From DATKWD01 sp963704815 (GTDB lineage: Bacteria; Actinomycetota; Acidimicrobiia; Acidimicrobiales; Salinilacustritrichaceae): a stretch of DNA of 64,000 nucleotides. A model generated the notes under the pieces. The model was given only the letters and a program-made list of their open reading frames with translations. It made no database searches and was not told the DNA's origin. Below, piece after piece: positions 43,472 to 52,068 of this stretch; within the stretch, counting starts at the first letter, position 1; every line of letters begins with the position of its first letter. A program made the position numbers and the translations under genes. Location: positions 310,001 through 374,000 of the forward strand of contig CAVPHU010000001.1 in assembly GCA_963704815.1 (NCBI GenBank). Reading direction: 5' to 3'.

Positions 43472-44467
43472 CTATTGGTCGACGCCGACCGCACCGCTCG
43501 CCGCCGCAGCGGCGACGTCGAAGAACAGACGATCGGCGGTGTGGTCGCGGCCCATGGTGGTGATGGTCAGGCCTGCCTCCGCGAGCAACCGGCCGACGTC
43601 GGGAACCTCGACCCCGATGGCCCCCACCGGTGCGGCTTCGAGTCCGTCGGGCACGAAGATCTGCGGGGTCGACCGAACCAGTTCGAGCGCGGTCCGGCTG
43701 TGATGGCTGATGCCCTGATGCCGCGGCCGAGGGTCGCCGGACGACGCCCGGAGGCACAGGACCGACCGACCACCGAGAGAATCGGTGGTGTCGCAGATGC
43801 TCGCCACCTCGACGGCGGTGTTGCCCAGGCGGCTGCCGGTGCCCACCACCCCGGGACCCATCCCGACGATGATCAGGTCGGCACCGTCGTCGGCGGCGAC
43901 GAGCAGCGCCGACGGCAGCGACACCGCCTCGAGATCTCCGCCGAAGGCGTGGCCGGCGGTGACGGTCCGATCGAGCATCCCCCGCCCGGTCAGATCGACC
44001 ACCAGGTCGCTCAGCGCGATCGGAAGCGCGGCGCCGTCGGTCATCACGTAGACGATGCGGGCATCGGGACGGAGGTGGCGCGCGACGACGGCCACGACCC
44101 CGGCCTGGCTGTGGAGGCCGCAGACGACGACCGGCACCCCACCGAGATCGGTGCGGCCTCGGTCACCCGCCTCGGTGGCACTCCCGGTGTCGACCTGGAG
44201 CGACGTGTAGCGCAGCTTCATGATGTGGCCGGGACCCGGCTGACTCCAGTCGTCCCGTGCCAGGTTCCAGTGGACGACGTGCCAGCCCCCGGTGCCGAGG
44301 CCGAGATCGACGGCGGTGGTGTTGACGATCACGTCGTCACCGACGGCGACGTCACCGATCAGTTGGGTGAGCACATAGGCCCGTTCGCCGCCCACCAGAC
44401 CGACCCGCTGCAACCCCGGACGCTCGAGATGGATCTCTTCGACGGTGGCGCGCCGGAAGCTGGGCAT
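43472..44467 (-). CDS. DUF3866 family protein
   Basis: 331 residues. Actinobacterial family of unknown function with a central region VVVCGLHSQAGVVAVVARHLRP and several short glycine loops (GMGPGVVGTGSRLG, residues near 206). The loops suggest nucleotide or phosphate binding. It is usually seen near the proteasome locus, and here it lies 9 bp after pafA, so it is probably in the same operon. Confidence 0.85.
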   Translation of the reverse strand: MPSFRRATVEEIHLERPGLQRVGLVGGERAYVLTQLIGDVAVGDDVIVNTTAVDLGLGTGGWHVVHWNLARDDWSQPGPGHIMKLRYTSLQVDTGSATEAGDRGRTDLGGVPVVVCGLHSQAGVVAVVARHLRPDARIVYVMTDGAALPIALSDLVVDLTGRGMLDRTVTAGHAFGGDLEAVSLPSALLVAADDGADLIIVGMGPGVVGTGSRLGNTAVEVASICDTTDSLGGRSVLCLRASSGDPRPRHQGISHHSRTALELVRSTPQIFVPDGLEAAPVGAIGVEVPDVGRLLAEAGLTITTMGRDHTADRLFFDVAAAAASGAVGVDQ

Positions 44468-44476
44468 CGCCGGGCG

Positions 44477-45835
44477 TCAGAGGCTGTCGATGAGCCGGTC
44501 GACCCGCTCGTCGTGCGACTTGAACGGGTCCTTGCACAGCACCGTGCGTTGGGCCTGGTCGTTGAGCTTCAGGTGGACCCAGTCGACGGTGTAGTCGCGC
44601 TTGCGCTCCTTGGCCCGCCGGATGAACTCGCCGCGGAGCCGGGCCCGGGTCGTCTGCGGAGCCAGTTCGGTCGCCTCGTCGATCTCGGCGTCGTTGCACA
44701 TCCGCTCGACCATGCCCCGGTCCTGGAGCTTGTAGAACAGGCTGCGATCACGGCTCACGTCGTGGTACTGGAGGTCGATCAGGGCGACCCGGGGGTGGTT
44801 CAGCGGCAGGTCGTGCTTGGCCCGATAGCCCTCGATGAGCTTGTGCTTGATCACCCAGTCGCACTCTCGGTCGAGGCTGAGAGGGTCCTTCTCGAGACCG
44901 GTCATCACGTGCTCCCACATGGTGAGGGCCTGTTCCTCCAGCGGGGGGAGGCCGCGGGTGTCGGCGTAGCGGAGCGCCCGGTCGAGGTACTCGCGTTGGA
45001 TGTCGAGGGCCGAGGCTTCGCGCCCGTTGGCCAGCCGGATCGGGCGACGACAGGTGATGTCGTGGCTGATCTCGCGGATGGCGCGGATGGGGTTCTCGAG
45101 CGTCATGTCCCGCATCACGACACCCGGGTCCTCGAGCATGCGGAGCAGGATGGCCACGGCGCCGACCTTGAGAAACGAGGTGTATTCGCTCATGTTCGAG
45201 TCACCGACGATGACGTGGAGTCGTCGGTACTTCTCGGCATCGGCGTGGGGTTCGTCGCGGGTGTTGATGATGGGCCGCGAGCGGGTGGTGGCGCTGCTGA
45301 CGCCCTCCCAGATGTGCTCGGCTCGCTGCGAGATGCAGTACATCGCCCCGCGGGCGGTCTGCAGCACCTTGCCGGCGCCCGCGTAGATCTGGCGGGAGAC
45401 CAGGAACGGGATGAGGTGCTCGCTGTAGGACCCGAGGTCGTCGCGCCGTCGCGTCAGGTAGTTCTCGTGGCAGCCGTAGGAGTTTCCGGCCGAGTCGGTG
45501 TTGTTCTTGAACAGGTAGATGACTCCACGGATACCTTCCTCGTGGAGCCGGGCCTCGGCTCCGGTGAGCAGCTGTTCGAGGATGCGCTCGCCGGCCTTGT
45601 CGTGCACGACGAGCTCGCGGATCGAGTCGCACTCGGGTGTGGCGTACTCGGGGTGCGAACCGACGTCGAGGTAGAGGCGGGCTCCGTTGGCGAGGAAGAC
45701 GTTGCTGCTCCTCCCCCAGGACACCACCCGTCGGAACAGGTAGCGGGCCACCTCGTCAGGACTCAGCCGGCGTTGCCCGCGCAACGTGCACGTGACGCCG
45801 TACTCGTTCTCGAGCCCATAAATCCGTCGATCCAC
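44477..45835 (-). CDS. pafA: Pup ligase PafA
   Basis: 452 residues from GTG 45835 (VDRRIYGLENEYGVT). The catalytic Asp and the nearby nucleotide-binding region are seen in LYLDVGSHPEYATPECDS, and HENYL and INTRDEPHADAEKYRRLHV are conserved. It attaches the C-terminal Glu of Pup to lysines of target proteins using ATP, marking them for the proteasome. No Dop-loop insert is present, which separates it from the neighbouring dop. Confidence 0.96.
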   Translation of the reverse strand: MDRRIYGLENEYGVTCTLRGQRRLSPDEVARYLFRRVVSWGRSSNVFLANGARLYLDVGSHPEYATPECDSIRELVVHDKAGERILEQLLTGAEARLHEEGIRGVIYLFKNNTDSAGNSYGCHENYLTRRRDDLGSYSEHLIPFLVSRQIYAGAGKVLQTARGAMYCISQRAEHIWEGVSSATTRSRPIINTRDEPHADAEKYRRLHVIVGDSNMSEYTSFLKVGAVAILLRMLEDPGVVMRDMTLENPIRAIREISHDITCRRPIRLANGREASALDIQREYLDRALRYADTRGLPPLEEQALTMWEHVMTGLEKDPLSLDRECDWVIKHKLIEGYRAKHDLPLNHPRVALIDLQYHDVSRDRSLFYKLQDRGMVERMCNDAEIDEATELAPQTTRARLRGEFIRRAKERKRDYTVDWVHLKLNDQAQRTVLCKDPFKSHDERVDRLIDSL

Positions 45836-45875
45836 CCGAGGGACGCTAACGCCCGTCGCGGCGGGGCTTGCGGCA

Positions 45876-46553
45876 CTAGGACAGGAGTTCGGCGATCTCG
45901 TCGGCTTCGAGGCGTTGGAAGGCCCGGCGTCCGTTGGTGCGCGACAGCACGGCCGCTTCGAGGTGGTCGGGCGGGATCTGGCGGTCGGGGCCGCCCAGGG
46001 CCTCGGCGCACGCCGCGAGCGCGGCTTGCTTGTCGAGGTCGTCGGCGTAGGCGGCCTCCATGCGTTCGGTGATGGCCTCGGCCTCACCGCCGAGCACCGC
46101 GTAGCGGTCCTTGTCGACGACACTGCCGTCGTAGGTGATGTGGAAGAGCTGGTCGTGGGCCCGTTCGTCGCCGATCTCGGCCACCAGGATCTCGACCTCC
46201 ATCGGCTTCATCTCGTGGGTGAAGATCTGGCCGAGCATGTTGGCGTAGGAGTTGGCGAGGCTACGGGCGTCGACGTCGCGGCGGCTGTAGCTGAACCCCT
46301 TGAGGTCGGCGTGACGGACGCCGGCGATGCGGAGCTGGTCGAACTCGTTGTACTTGCCGACCCCACCGAAGGCGATGCGGTCGTAGATCTCACTGACCTT
46401 GCGCAACGTGGCCGAGGAGTTCTCGGCGCACATGAGGATGCCTTCGTCGTACTGGACCGCACACAACGAACGCCCACGGGCGATGCCCTTGCGTGCGTAG
46501 TCGGCCCGATCCTTCATGACCTGCTCGGGCGCCACGTAGAACGGCATCGACAT
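45876..46553 (-). CDS. prcA: 20S proteasome alpha subunit
   Basis: 225 residues starting MSMPFYVAPEQVMKDRADYARKGIARGRSLC, the gating N-terminus and H0 helix of bacterial alpha subunits. It lacks the catalytic Thr, as expected. It forms the outer rings and the docking surface for the ARC/Mpa C-terminal motif. The gap to prcB is 2 bp. Confidence 0.96.
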   Translation of the reverse strand: MSMPFYVAPEQVMKDRADYARKGIARGRSLCAVQYDEGILMCAENSSATLRKVSEIYDRIAFGGVGKYNEFDQLRIAGVRHADLKGFSYSRRDVDARSLANSYANMLGQIFTHEMKPMEVEILVAEIGDERAHDQLFHITYDGSVVDKDRYAVLGGEAEAITERMEAAYADDLDKQAALAACAEALGGPDRQIPPDHLEAAVLSRTNGRRAFQRLEADEIAELLS

Positions 46554-46555
46554 GA

Positions 46556-47383
46556 CTAGTTCACTCCCGAGCTCTCGCTGCCGCCGGAGATCTGTGAGGT
46601 CTCGCGTAGGCGCTCGACGAGGCTGTCGAAGCGTTCGCGGACGTCGTCCTCGCTCACCAGGTCGAATCCGTCGGACGTGATGGTCGCGACCAGGGGGAAG
46701 ATGCCCCGGACCGGGTCGGGACCGCCGGTGGCGCTGTCGTCGTCGGCCGCCTGGAACAGGGCTTGGATGGCCAGGTCGACACCGCCGTCGCGGTCGAGCC
46801 CATCGCGGAACCCGAGCTTGATGACCGTGCCGGCGTGGAGGCTGCCCGAGCCGGTGGCGGCGTAGTCGCCCTCTTCGTAGCGGCCGCCGGTGATGTCGTA
46901 CTGGTAGAGCCGGCCCTGTTCGAGCCGCCGGTCGTAGCCGGCGAACAACGGAACCACGGCCATGCCCTGCATGGCGGCCGGCAGGTTGTTGCGCACCATC
47001 TGACTGAGCTGGTTGGCCTTGCCGTCGAGGCTGAGGCTCTGTCCTTCGACCTTCTCGTAGTGCTCGAGTTGGAGCTGGAACAGCTTCACCATCTCCATCG
47101 CGGGCCCCGCAGCGCCGGCGATGGCCACCCCGGACCAGCGGTCGGCAGGGAAGACCTTCTCCATGCTGCGGTGCGAGATCAGGTTGCCGCTGGTGGCTCG
47201 GCGGTCGCCGGCCATGATGACGCCGTCCGCGTAGCGAATGGCGACGACCGTGGTGCCGTGGGTGATGTCGGCGTGGCCGGCAGCGTCGCCGAAGGCCTCG
47301 GTCGGATGGAGACCTCGATGGGTGAGCAGGGCGGCGAAGTCGGGGCCGGGGTCGTCGCTCGGACTGAAGAACGGGAGGGTCAC
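46556..47383 (-). CDS. prcB: 20S proteasome beta subunit
   Basis: 275 residues from GTG 47383, overlapping pup's stop (GTGA). A propeptide of about 43 residues ends THG, and the mature protein begins at Thr44 (TTVVAIRYADGVIMAGDRRAT), the nucleophile. Autocatalytic cleavage occurs there in the family. Forms the inner catalytic rings. Confidence 0.97.
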   Translation of the reverse strand: MTLPFFSPSDDPGPDFAALLTHRGLHPTEAFGDAAGHADITHGTTVVAIRYADGVIMAGDRRATSGNLISHRSMEKVFPADRWSGVAIAGAAGPAMEMVKLFQLQLEHYEKVEGQSLSLDGKANQLSQMVRNNLPAAMQGMAVVPLFAGYDRRLEQGRLYQYDITGGRYEEGDYAATGSGSLHAGTVIKLGFRDGLDRDGGVDLAIQALFQAADDDSATGGPDPVRGIFPLVATITSDGFDLVSEDDVRERFDSLVERLRETSQISGGSESSGVN

Positions 47384-47574
47384 TCGCCGCCCTTCTGCAC
47401 GTAGGACTTCACGAACTCCTCGGCGTTGACCTCGAGCACCTCGTCGATCTCGTCGAGCAGGTCGTCGAGTTCGTCCTTCAGCTTCTCGCCGGTCTCGGAT
47501 CCCTGGGGGACCTCTTCCACGACCTCGTCGGAACGGGCCGGTGTCGCCTTCTTCTTCTGTTCGCGTTCAGCCAT
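47380..47574 (-). CDS. pup: Prokaryotic ubiquitin-like protein Pup, ending in Glu
   Basis: 64 residues from ATG 47574, ending YVQKGGE. A basic N-terminus leads to a coiled-coil-forming acidic segment (ETGEKLKDELDDLLDEIDE) that binds ARC. The final residue is Glu rather than the Gln found in mycobacteria, so no deamidation by Dop is needed before PafA uses it. Overlaps dop's stop by 8 bp. Confidence 0.96.
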   Translation of the reverse strand: MAEREQKKKATPARSDEVVEEVPQGSETGEKLKDELDDLLDEIDEVLEVNAEEFVKSYVQKGGE

Positions 47575-49096
47575 CTGATTCCTCCTCGCCCAGCCGGTCG
47601 AGCAACTCGCGGGCAGTTGAGCACTCGTCGACCAACCTACCCACGTGGGCCTCGGTTCCACGCGTCGGTTCCATCATCGGGACGCGCCGCAACGGGTCGC
47701 CGCCGACGTCGAACACCAGCGAGTCCCAGTTGGCCGCGACGATGTCGCCGGCCCACTTCTGCAGGCATCGGCCGCGGAAGTAGGCCCGAGTGTCGGTGGG
47801 CGGGTTGAGCACCGCGTGCTCGACCTCGGCGTCGGTCGTGATCCGCTGCAGTCCGAGTCTGGACACCAGTGACTTGTCGGCACGCATGTCGTGGTACTGC
47901 AGGGCCACGGCGGCCAGGCGGGCGTCGCCTGGCGCGAGGTCGTGGCGCTCCTGCATGCCGTCGAGCAAGCGTCGCTTCGCCACCCAGTCGAGGCGGTCGG
48001 CGAGGAGCATCGGGTCGGTCTCGAGGTCGGTCAGCACCTCTTCCCAACGCAGGAGCACATCGGTGCCCACATCGCCGCCGATGCAGTCGAGACCGTGCGA
48101 CTCGGCGTACTTCTTGGCCCGATCGAGATACTCCCACTGCATCTCGAGCGCGGTCACCGTGGTGCCGTCGACGAGGTCGAGGGGTCGCCTGAGGCTCAGG
48201 TCGTAGCTGACCTGGCGCATCGCCATCACCGGGCGAGCCAGGGCGAACGACACCGGCAGGAACTCGTCCTCGATCATCGACAGCACCAGGGCGGTGGTGC
48301 CCACCTTGAGGAACGTGGCCACCTCGCTCAGGTTGGCGTCACCGCAGATGACGTGGAGCCGGCGATACTTCTGTGCGTCGGCGTGCGGCTCGTCGCGGGT
48401 GTTCACGATCGGCCGCTTGAGCGTCGTCTCGAGCCCGACTTCCTCTTCGAAGAAATCGGCGCGCTGGGTGATCTGGTACGGCACCTCGTCGATGCCGACC
48501 CCCGGCGCTTCGGACCCGACCTTGCCCGATCCGGTGAAGAGCTGACGGCTGATGAAGTGCGGGGTGATCTGGCTGACGATCCGACCGAACGGGACCTTGC
48601 GGTCCATCAGGTAGTTCTCGTGGCAGCCGTAGCTGTTGCCCTTGCCGTCGCTGTTGTTCTTGTGGACGACGATCTCCTGGTCGCCGCTCAGCAGCGCGCC
48701 CGACGCCTCCATCGAGCGACGCAGGATCAGCTCGGCCGCCTTGTCGTAGACCACCACGGCGTAGGGGTCGGCGCACTCGGGGGTCGAGCACTCGGGGTGG
48801 GCATGGTCGACGTAGTAGCGGGCCCCGTTGGGGAGCACGGCGTTGACCAGGTTGGTCTCGACCTCCGGAGCGAACGCACCCTCGGGGGTCAGGCCGCGGG
48901 CGTCGTTGTAGGGCGACTCGTTCTCGAAGTCCCAGCCGACCTTGGGTTGGGTGCGAGACCCTGCGCCGAGGTCGTTCAACTCGTTGATGTACGCGTTGAT
49001 CAGCACCGACGACGCGGCGATGGGGTTCGACTCCTCGGGTCCCCGGACGATGATCCCGAACTCGGTCTCGACCCCGATGATCTTCCGCAGCGCCAT
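47567..49096 (-). CDS. dop: Depupylase/deamidase Dop
   Basis: 509 residues from ATG 49096 (MALRKIIGVETEFGI). The Dop loop is present near residues 40-70 (GSRTQPKVGWDFENESPYND), and the catalytic Asp is in YYVDHAHPECSTPEC. Dop removes Pup from targets and, in lineages with Pup-Gln, deamidates it. With Pup ending in Glu only depupylation is required. Its start codon and ribosome-binding site come from a repeat-derived ORF (TAATG overlap). Confidence 0.96.
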   Translation of the reverse strand: MALRKIIGVETEFGIIVRGPEESNPIAASSVLINAYINELNDLGAGSRTQPKVGWDFENESPYNDARGLTPEGAFAPEVETNLVNAVLPNGARYYVDHAHPECSTPECADPYAVVVYDKAAELILRRSMEASGALLSGDQEIVVHKNNSDGKGNSYGCHENYLMDRKVPFGRIVSQITPHFISRQLFTGSGKVGSEAPGVGIDEVPYQITQRADFFEEEVGLETTLKRPIVNTRDEPHADAQKYRRLHVICGDANLSEVATFLKVGTTALVLSMIEDEFLPVSFALARPVMAMRQVSYDLSLRRPLDLVDGTTVTALEMQWEYLDRAKKYAESHGLDCIGGDVGTDVLLRWEEVLTDLETDPMLLADRLDWVAKRRLLDGMQERHDLAPGDARLAAVALQYHDMRADKSLVSRLGLQRITTDAEVEHAVLNPPTDTRAYFRGRCLQKWAGDIVAANWDSLVFDVGGDPLRRVPMMEPTRGTEAHVGRLVDECSTARELLDRLGEEESDG

Positions 49097-49341
49097 TACT
49101 TGCGTTCCCCGGCCACGCAGGCCGCCCCTGGACGGCCTCCTCGTGCCTCGTCAGCCTCGCACCGTTGCGTCACTCCGAGCAGGGCCACCCGGTTGCGTTC
49201 CCCGGTCGTGTCATTGCGGTCGCTCCGCTCCCTGGTTCGGCGGGCGCGTGCGCTTCCTCCCGCCGAACGGCAGGCCGCCCCTGGACGGCCTCCTCGTGCC
49301 TCGTCAGCCTCGCACCGTTGTTTCACTCCGAGGTTCGTCAC
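49096..49341 (-). CDS. Repeat-derived ORF upstream of dop
   Basis: 81 residues from GTG 49341, ending with TAA that overlaps dop's ATG (TAATG). It contains the motif CEADEARGGRPGAAC twice, in the same reading frame as the mini-ORFs at 788-1067, and ends VAGERK. Between them is a Ser/Arg/Ala-rich linker. No homology to a known protein. It may act as a coupled leader for dop. Confidence 0.5.
   Translation of the reverse strand: MTNLGVKQRCEADEARGGRPGAACRSAGGSARARRTRERSDRNDTTGERNRVALLGVTQRCEADEARGGRPGAACVAGERK
49096..49341. repeat. Two diverged copies of the 788-1067 repeat family
   Basis: Copies at about 49096-49180 and 49270-49341. Each keeps a hairpin in the same position (AGGCCG / CGGCCT, loop TCCAGGGG) and the dop-proximal one keeps the GGGGAACG ribosome-binding site. 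A partial core (TTGCGTTCCCCGG) lies between them near 49193. They explain most of the 272 bp between dop and the flavin protein. Confidence 0.85.
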
Positions 49342-49368
49342 CGGCCCGACGCTACCGGCGGGTTGCGG

Positions 49369-49824
49369 CTACTTGACCGTCTCGCGCTTCCACTCGACGC
49401 CGAGCGCCTCGAAGGTCTCGTCGCCGTCCTCGTCGTTGTGGACGTAGTGGATCTCGGTCGGATCGAGCCGGAAGAAGTCACCACCGCTGAACACGTCGCC
49501 GAGGTAGGGGTAGCGGGCGGCCACCTTGGCACCGGCTTCGGCCTCTTCGTCGCCGTGCACGTCGACCACGTCGCCGCTGATCTGGATGCCGCGTGCGGCG
49601 GACGCGTCCTGGCCCTCGTCGGGGGCATCGCCGACGGCGATCGATCCGCGGGCGTTCTCGCTGAGGTTCCGGTGTGACTGCGAGCCCGGTGCCACCGAGA
49701 AGTAGACCGTCGTGCCCTCGGTCGCGTAGAAGACCGAGCACGCGTGCGGCTCGCCACTCTTCGACGAGGTGGCGAGGGTGAGCAGTTCGTGATCAGCGAG
49801 GAACGCTTCAGCCGATTGTCCCAT
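49369..49824 (-). CDS. PNPOx-like flavin-binding protein
   Basis: 151 residues from ATG 49824 (MGQSAEAFLADHELLTLATSS). It matches the split-barrel flavin fold of pyridoxamine-phosphate-oxidase relatives (HACSVFYATEGTTVYFSVAPGSQSHRNLSENARGSIAVGD). Such proteins bind FMN or F420 and often act as reductases. It lies between arc and dop, an unusual intruder in this locus as far as I know. Confidence 0.8.
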   Translation of the reverse strand: MGQSAEAFLADHELLTLATSSKSGEPHACSVFYATEGTTVYFSVAPGSQSHRNLSENARGSIAVGDAPDEGQDASAARGIQISGDVVDVHGDEEAEAGAKVAARYPYLGDVFSGGDFFRLDPTEIHYVHNDEDGDETFEALGVEWKRETVK

Positions 49825-49903
49825 GGGGTGTGCCTCCGCAGCGTGAGAAGTGAGTGGGTGAGCGATCGGAACGTAGCAGCAGTCGTGAAACGGCGTGCGG
49901 GAA

Positions 49904-51661
49904 CTACAGGTACTGCCCCGTGGCCACGGCCTCGATGGAACGCCCGCCCTTGGCATCTTCGTCCTCGTTGCGCTGGATGAGGGTGCGGACATAGGTGATC
50001 CGCTCGCCCTTCTTGCCCGAGATCTTGGCCCAGTCGTCCGGATTGGTGGTGTTCGGGAGATCCTCGTGCTCCTTGAACTCCTGATGGATGCTCTCGATCA
50101 GGTCCTCGGCTCGGATGCCCTTGTCGGAGCCGGCCAGGTGCCGCTTGATGGCGAGCTTCTTGGCCCGCCGCACGATGTTCTCGATCATGGCGCCCGAGCT
50201 GAAGTCCTTGAAGTACATCAGCTCCTTGTCGCCGTTCTGATAGGTGATCTCGAGGAACCGGTTGCGGTCGTCGGTCGAATACATCTCGTCGACGGTCTGC
50301 TCGATCATCGCCGCGACGCACTTGTCGGGGTCTCCCCCGCCGAGCGACTCGATCTGGGCCGCGTCGATCGGGAGATCGGACGTCAGGTACTGGTGGAAGA
50401 TCTGCGAGGCCGCGATCTCGTTGGGACGCTCGATCTTGATCTTCACGTCGAGGCGACCCGGCCGCAGGATGGCGGGGTCGATGAGATCCTCGCGGTTGGA
50501 CGCACCGATCACGATCACGTTGCGCAGCGCCTCGACGCCGTCGATCTCGGCGAGCAGCTGCGGCACGATGGTCGACTCCATGTCGGAGCTGATGCCGGTG
50601 CCGCGGGTGCGGAACATCGAGTCCATCTCGTCGAAGAAGACGATGACCGGCCAGCCCTCCTCGGACTTCTCGCGGGCCCGCTCGAACACGAGCCGGATCT
50701 GGCGCTCGGTCTCGCCGACGTACTTGTTGAGCAGCTCAGGACCCTTGATGTTGAGGAAGTAGCTGCGGGCCTCGCCGTCGCCGGACACCTCCGAGACCTT
50801 CTGGGCCAGGCTGTTGGCGACGGCCTTGGCGATGAGCGTCTTGCCGCAGCCGGGCGGGCCGTAGAGCAGGATGCCCTTCGGTGCCGGCAGCTTGTGCTCG
50901 GCGAACAGCTCCTGGTGCAGGAACGGCAGCTCGACCGCGTCGGCGATCTGCTCGATCTGCTCGTCGAGGCCTCCGACATCGGCATAGGAGATGTCGGGCA
51001 CCTCCTCGAGCACGAGCTCCTCGACCTCGGGCCGGGGCAGCTTCTCGAGCAGGAGGCCGGACCTGACGTCGAGCAGCAACGTGTCGCCCGCTCGCAGCGG
51101 CACGTCGCGCAGCGAGTCGATCAGTTCGACCACCCGGAGCTCGTCGGCCCGACCGACGATGATGGCCCGGTCGCCCTGGTCGAGGACCTCCTTCAGGGTG
51201 ACCACCTCGCCGGTCATCTCGGCCGAGCGAGCCAGCACGATGTTGAGGCTCTCGTTGAGCACGACCTGGCACCCGCGCACCAGTTCGTCGTCCTCGATCT
51301 CGGGATGGACCGCCACCCGCATCTTGCGTCCCCCCGAGAACACGTCGGCGGTGTCGTCCTCGTTGCGCTCCAGGAAGATGCCGTAGGCCGACGGCGGCTG
51401 GGTCAGCTTGTCGACCTCCTCACGGAGCGCGGCGATGTGATCACGGGCTTCCCGCAAGGTGTAGGTCAGCTTCTCGTTCTGGGACACGGCCTGCGCGAGT
51501 TGACCCTTGGTCTCGAGCAGGCGCTCCTCGAGCGTTCGTACCCGTTTCGGTGCGTCACGGAGGCGGGAACGCAGCGCCAGGATCTCGTCGGTCAGGACGT
51601 CGATCTGCCCGCGTAGTTCGTCGGCCTCGGCTCGCTCGTGGTCTGGTCCGGATTCGCTCAT
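49904..51661 (-). CDS. arc: Proteasome-associated AAA ATPase ARC/Mpa
   Basis: 585 residues from ATG 51661, with AGGAG 7 nt upstream. Domains: N-terminal coiled coil (about 15-75) that recruits Pup, two OB-fold domains, and an AAA module with Walker A YGPPGCGKTLIAKA, Walker B VIVFFDEMDSMF and arginine-finger region. The C-terminal GQYL tail docks on and opens the 20S proteasome. Hexameric unfoldase. Confidence 0.97.
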   Translation of the reverse strand: MSESGPDHERAEADELRGQIDVLTDEILALRSRLRDAPKRVRTLEERLLETKGQLAQAVSQNEKLTYTLREARDHIAALREEVDKLTQPPSAYGIFLERNEDDTADVFSGGRKMRVAVHPEIEDDELVRGCQVVLNESLNIVLARSAEMTGEVVTLKEVLDQGDRAIIVGRADELRVVELIDSLRDVPLRAGDTLLLDVRSGLLLEKLPRPEVEELVLEEVPDISYADVGGLDEQIEQIADAVELPFLHQELFAEHKLPAPKGILLYGPPGCGKTLIAKAVANSLAQKVSEVSGDGEARSYFLNIKGPELLNKYVGETERQIRLVFERAREKSEEGWPVIVFFDEMDSMFRTRGTGISSDMESTIVPQLLAEIDGVEALRNVIVIGASNREDLIDPAILRPGRLDVKIKIERPNEIAASQIFHQYLTSDLPIDAAQIESLGGGDPDKCVAAMIEQTVDEMYSTDDRNRFLEITYQNGDKELMYFKDFSSGAMIENIVRRAKKLAIKRHLAGSDKGIRAEDLIESIHQEFKEHEDLPNTTNPDDWAKISGKKGERITYVRTLIQRNEDEDAKGGRSIEAVATGQYL

Positions 51662-51827
51662 GGAGATCTCCTCGGGTCCGTCGGCGACCCTAACGTCCGA
51701 TTCCGGCCGCGCCGCGGCACCCCGTGGACCCCCGTCCCGGGTTGGCGGCAACCACCCTCTGCGTCGGTATGATCTGCGACCGCAGCGCCAGCGGCGCATC
51801 GTCACACCTAGAGAGGCAACTGCGAAC

Positions 51828-52064
51828 ATGAAGGTCTGGATCGACCAGGATCTCTGCACCGGCGACGGGCTCTGCGAAGAGATCGCCCCTGACGTCTTCA
51901 CCCTCCTCGACGATGGTCTCGCCTACGTCAAGGAAGGCGACAAGGTCTTCGACCAGCCGGGCGGCCCCGATGGCCTCGCCGTCGTGCCCGACGGGCAGCT
52001 GGAGGCGACCATCGAGTCGGCCGAAGAGTGCCCAGGCGAGTGCATCTTCATCGAAGTCGACTGA
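51828..52064 (+). CDS. Ferredoxin (3Fe-4S or 4Fe-4S type)
   Basis: 78 residues from ATG 51828, preceded by GAGAGG. Cluster ligands lie in CTGDGLC and CPGEC: C-x5-C and the later C-x3-C. The lone pattern with only these cysteines fits the 3Fe-4S ferredoxins that feed cytochrome P450s. No P450 is in this window. Divergent from arc by a 166-bp region. Confidence 0.9.
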   Translation: MKVWIDQDLCTGDGLCEEIAPDVFTLLDDGLAYVKEGDKVFDQPGGPDGLAVVPDGQLEATIESAEECPGECIFIEVD

Positions 52065-52068
52065 ACCG

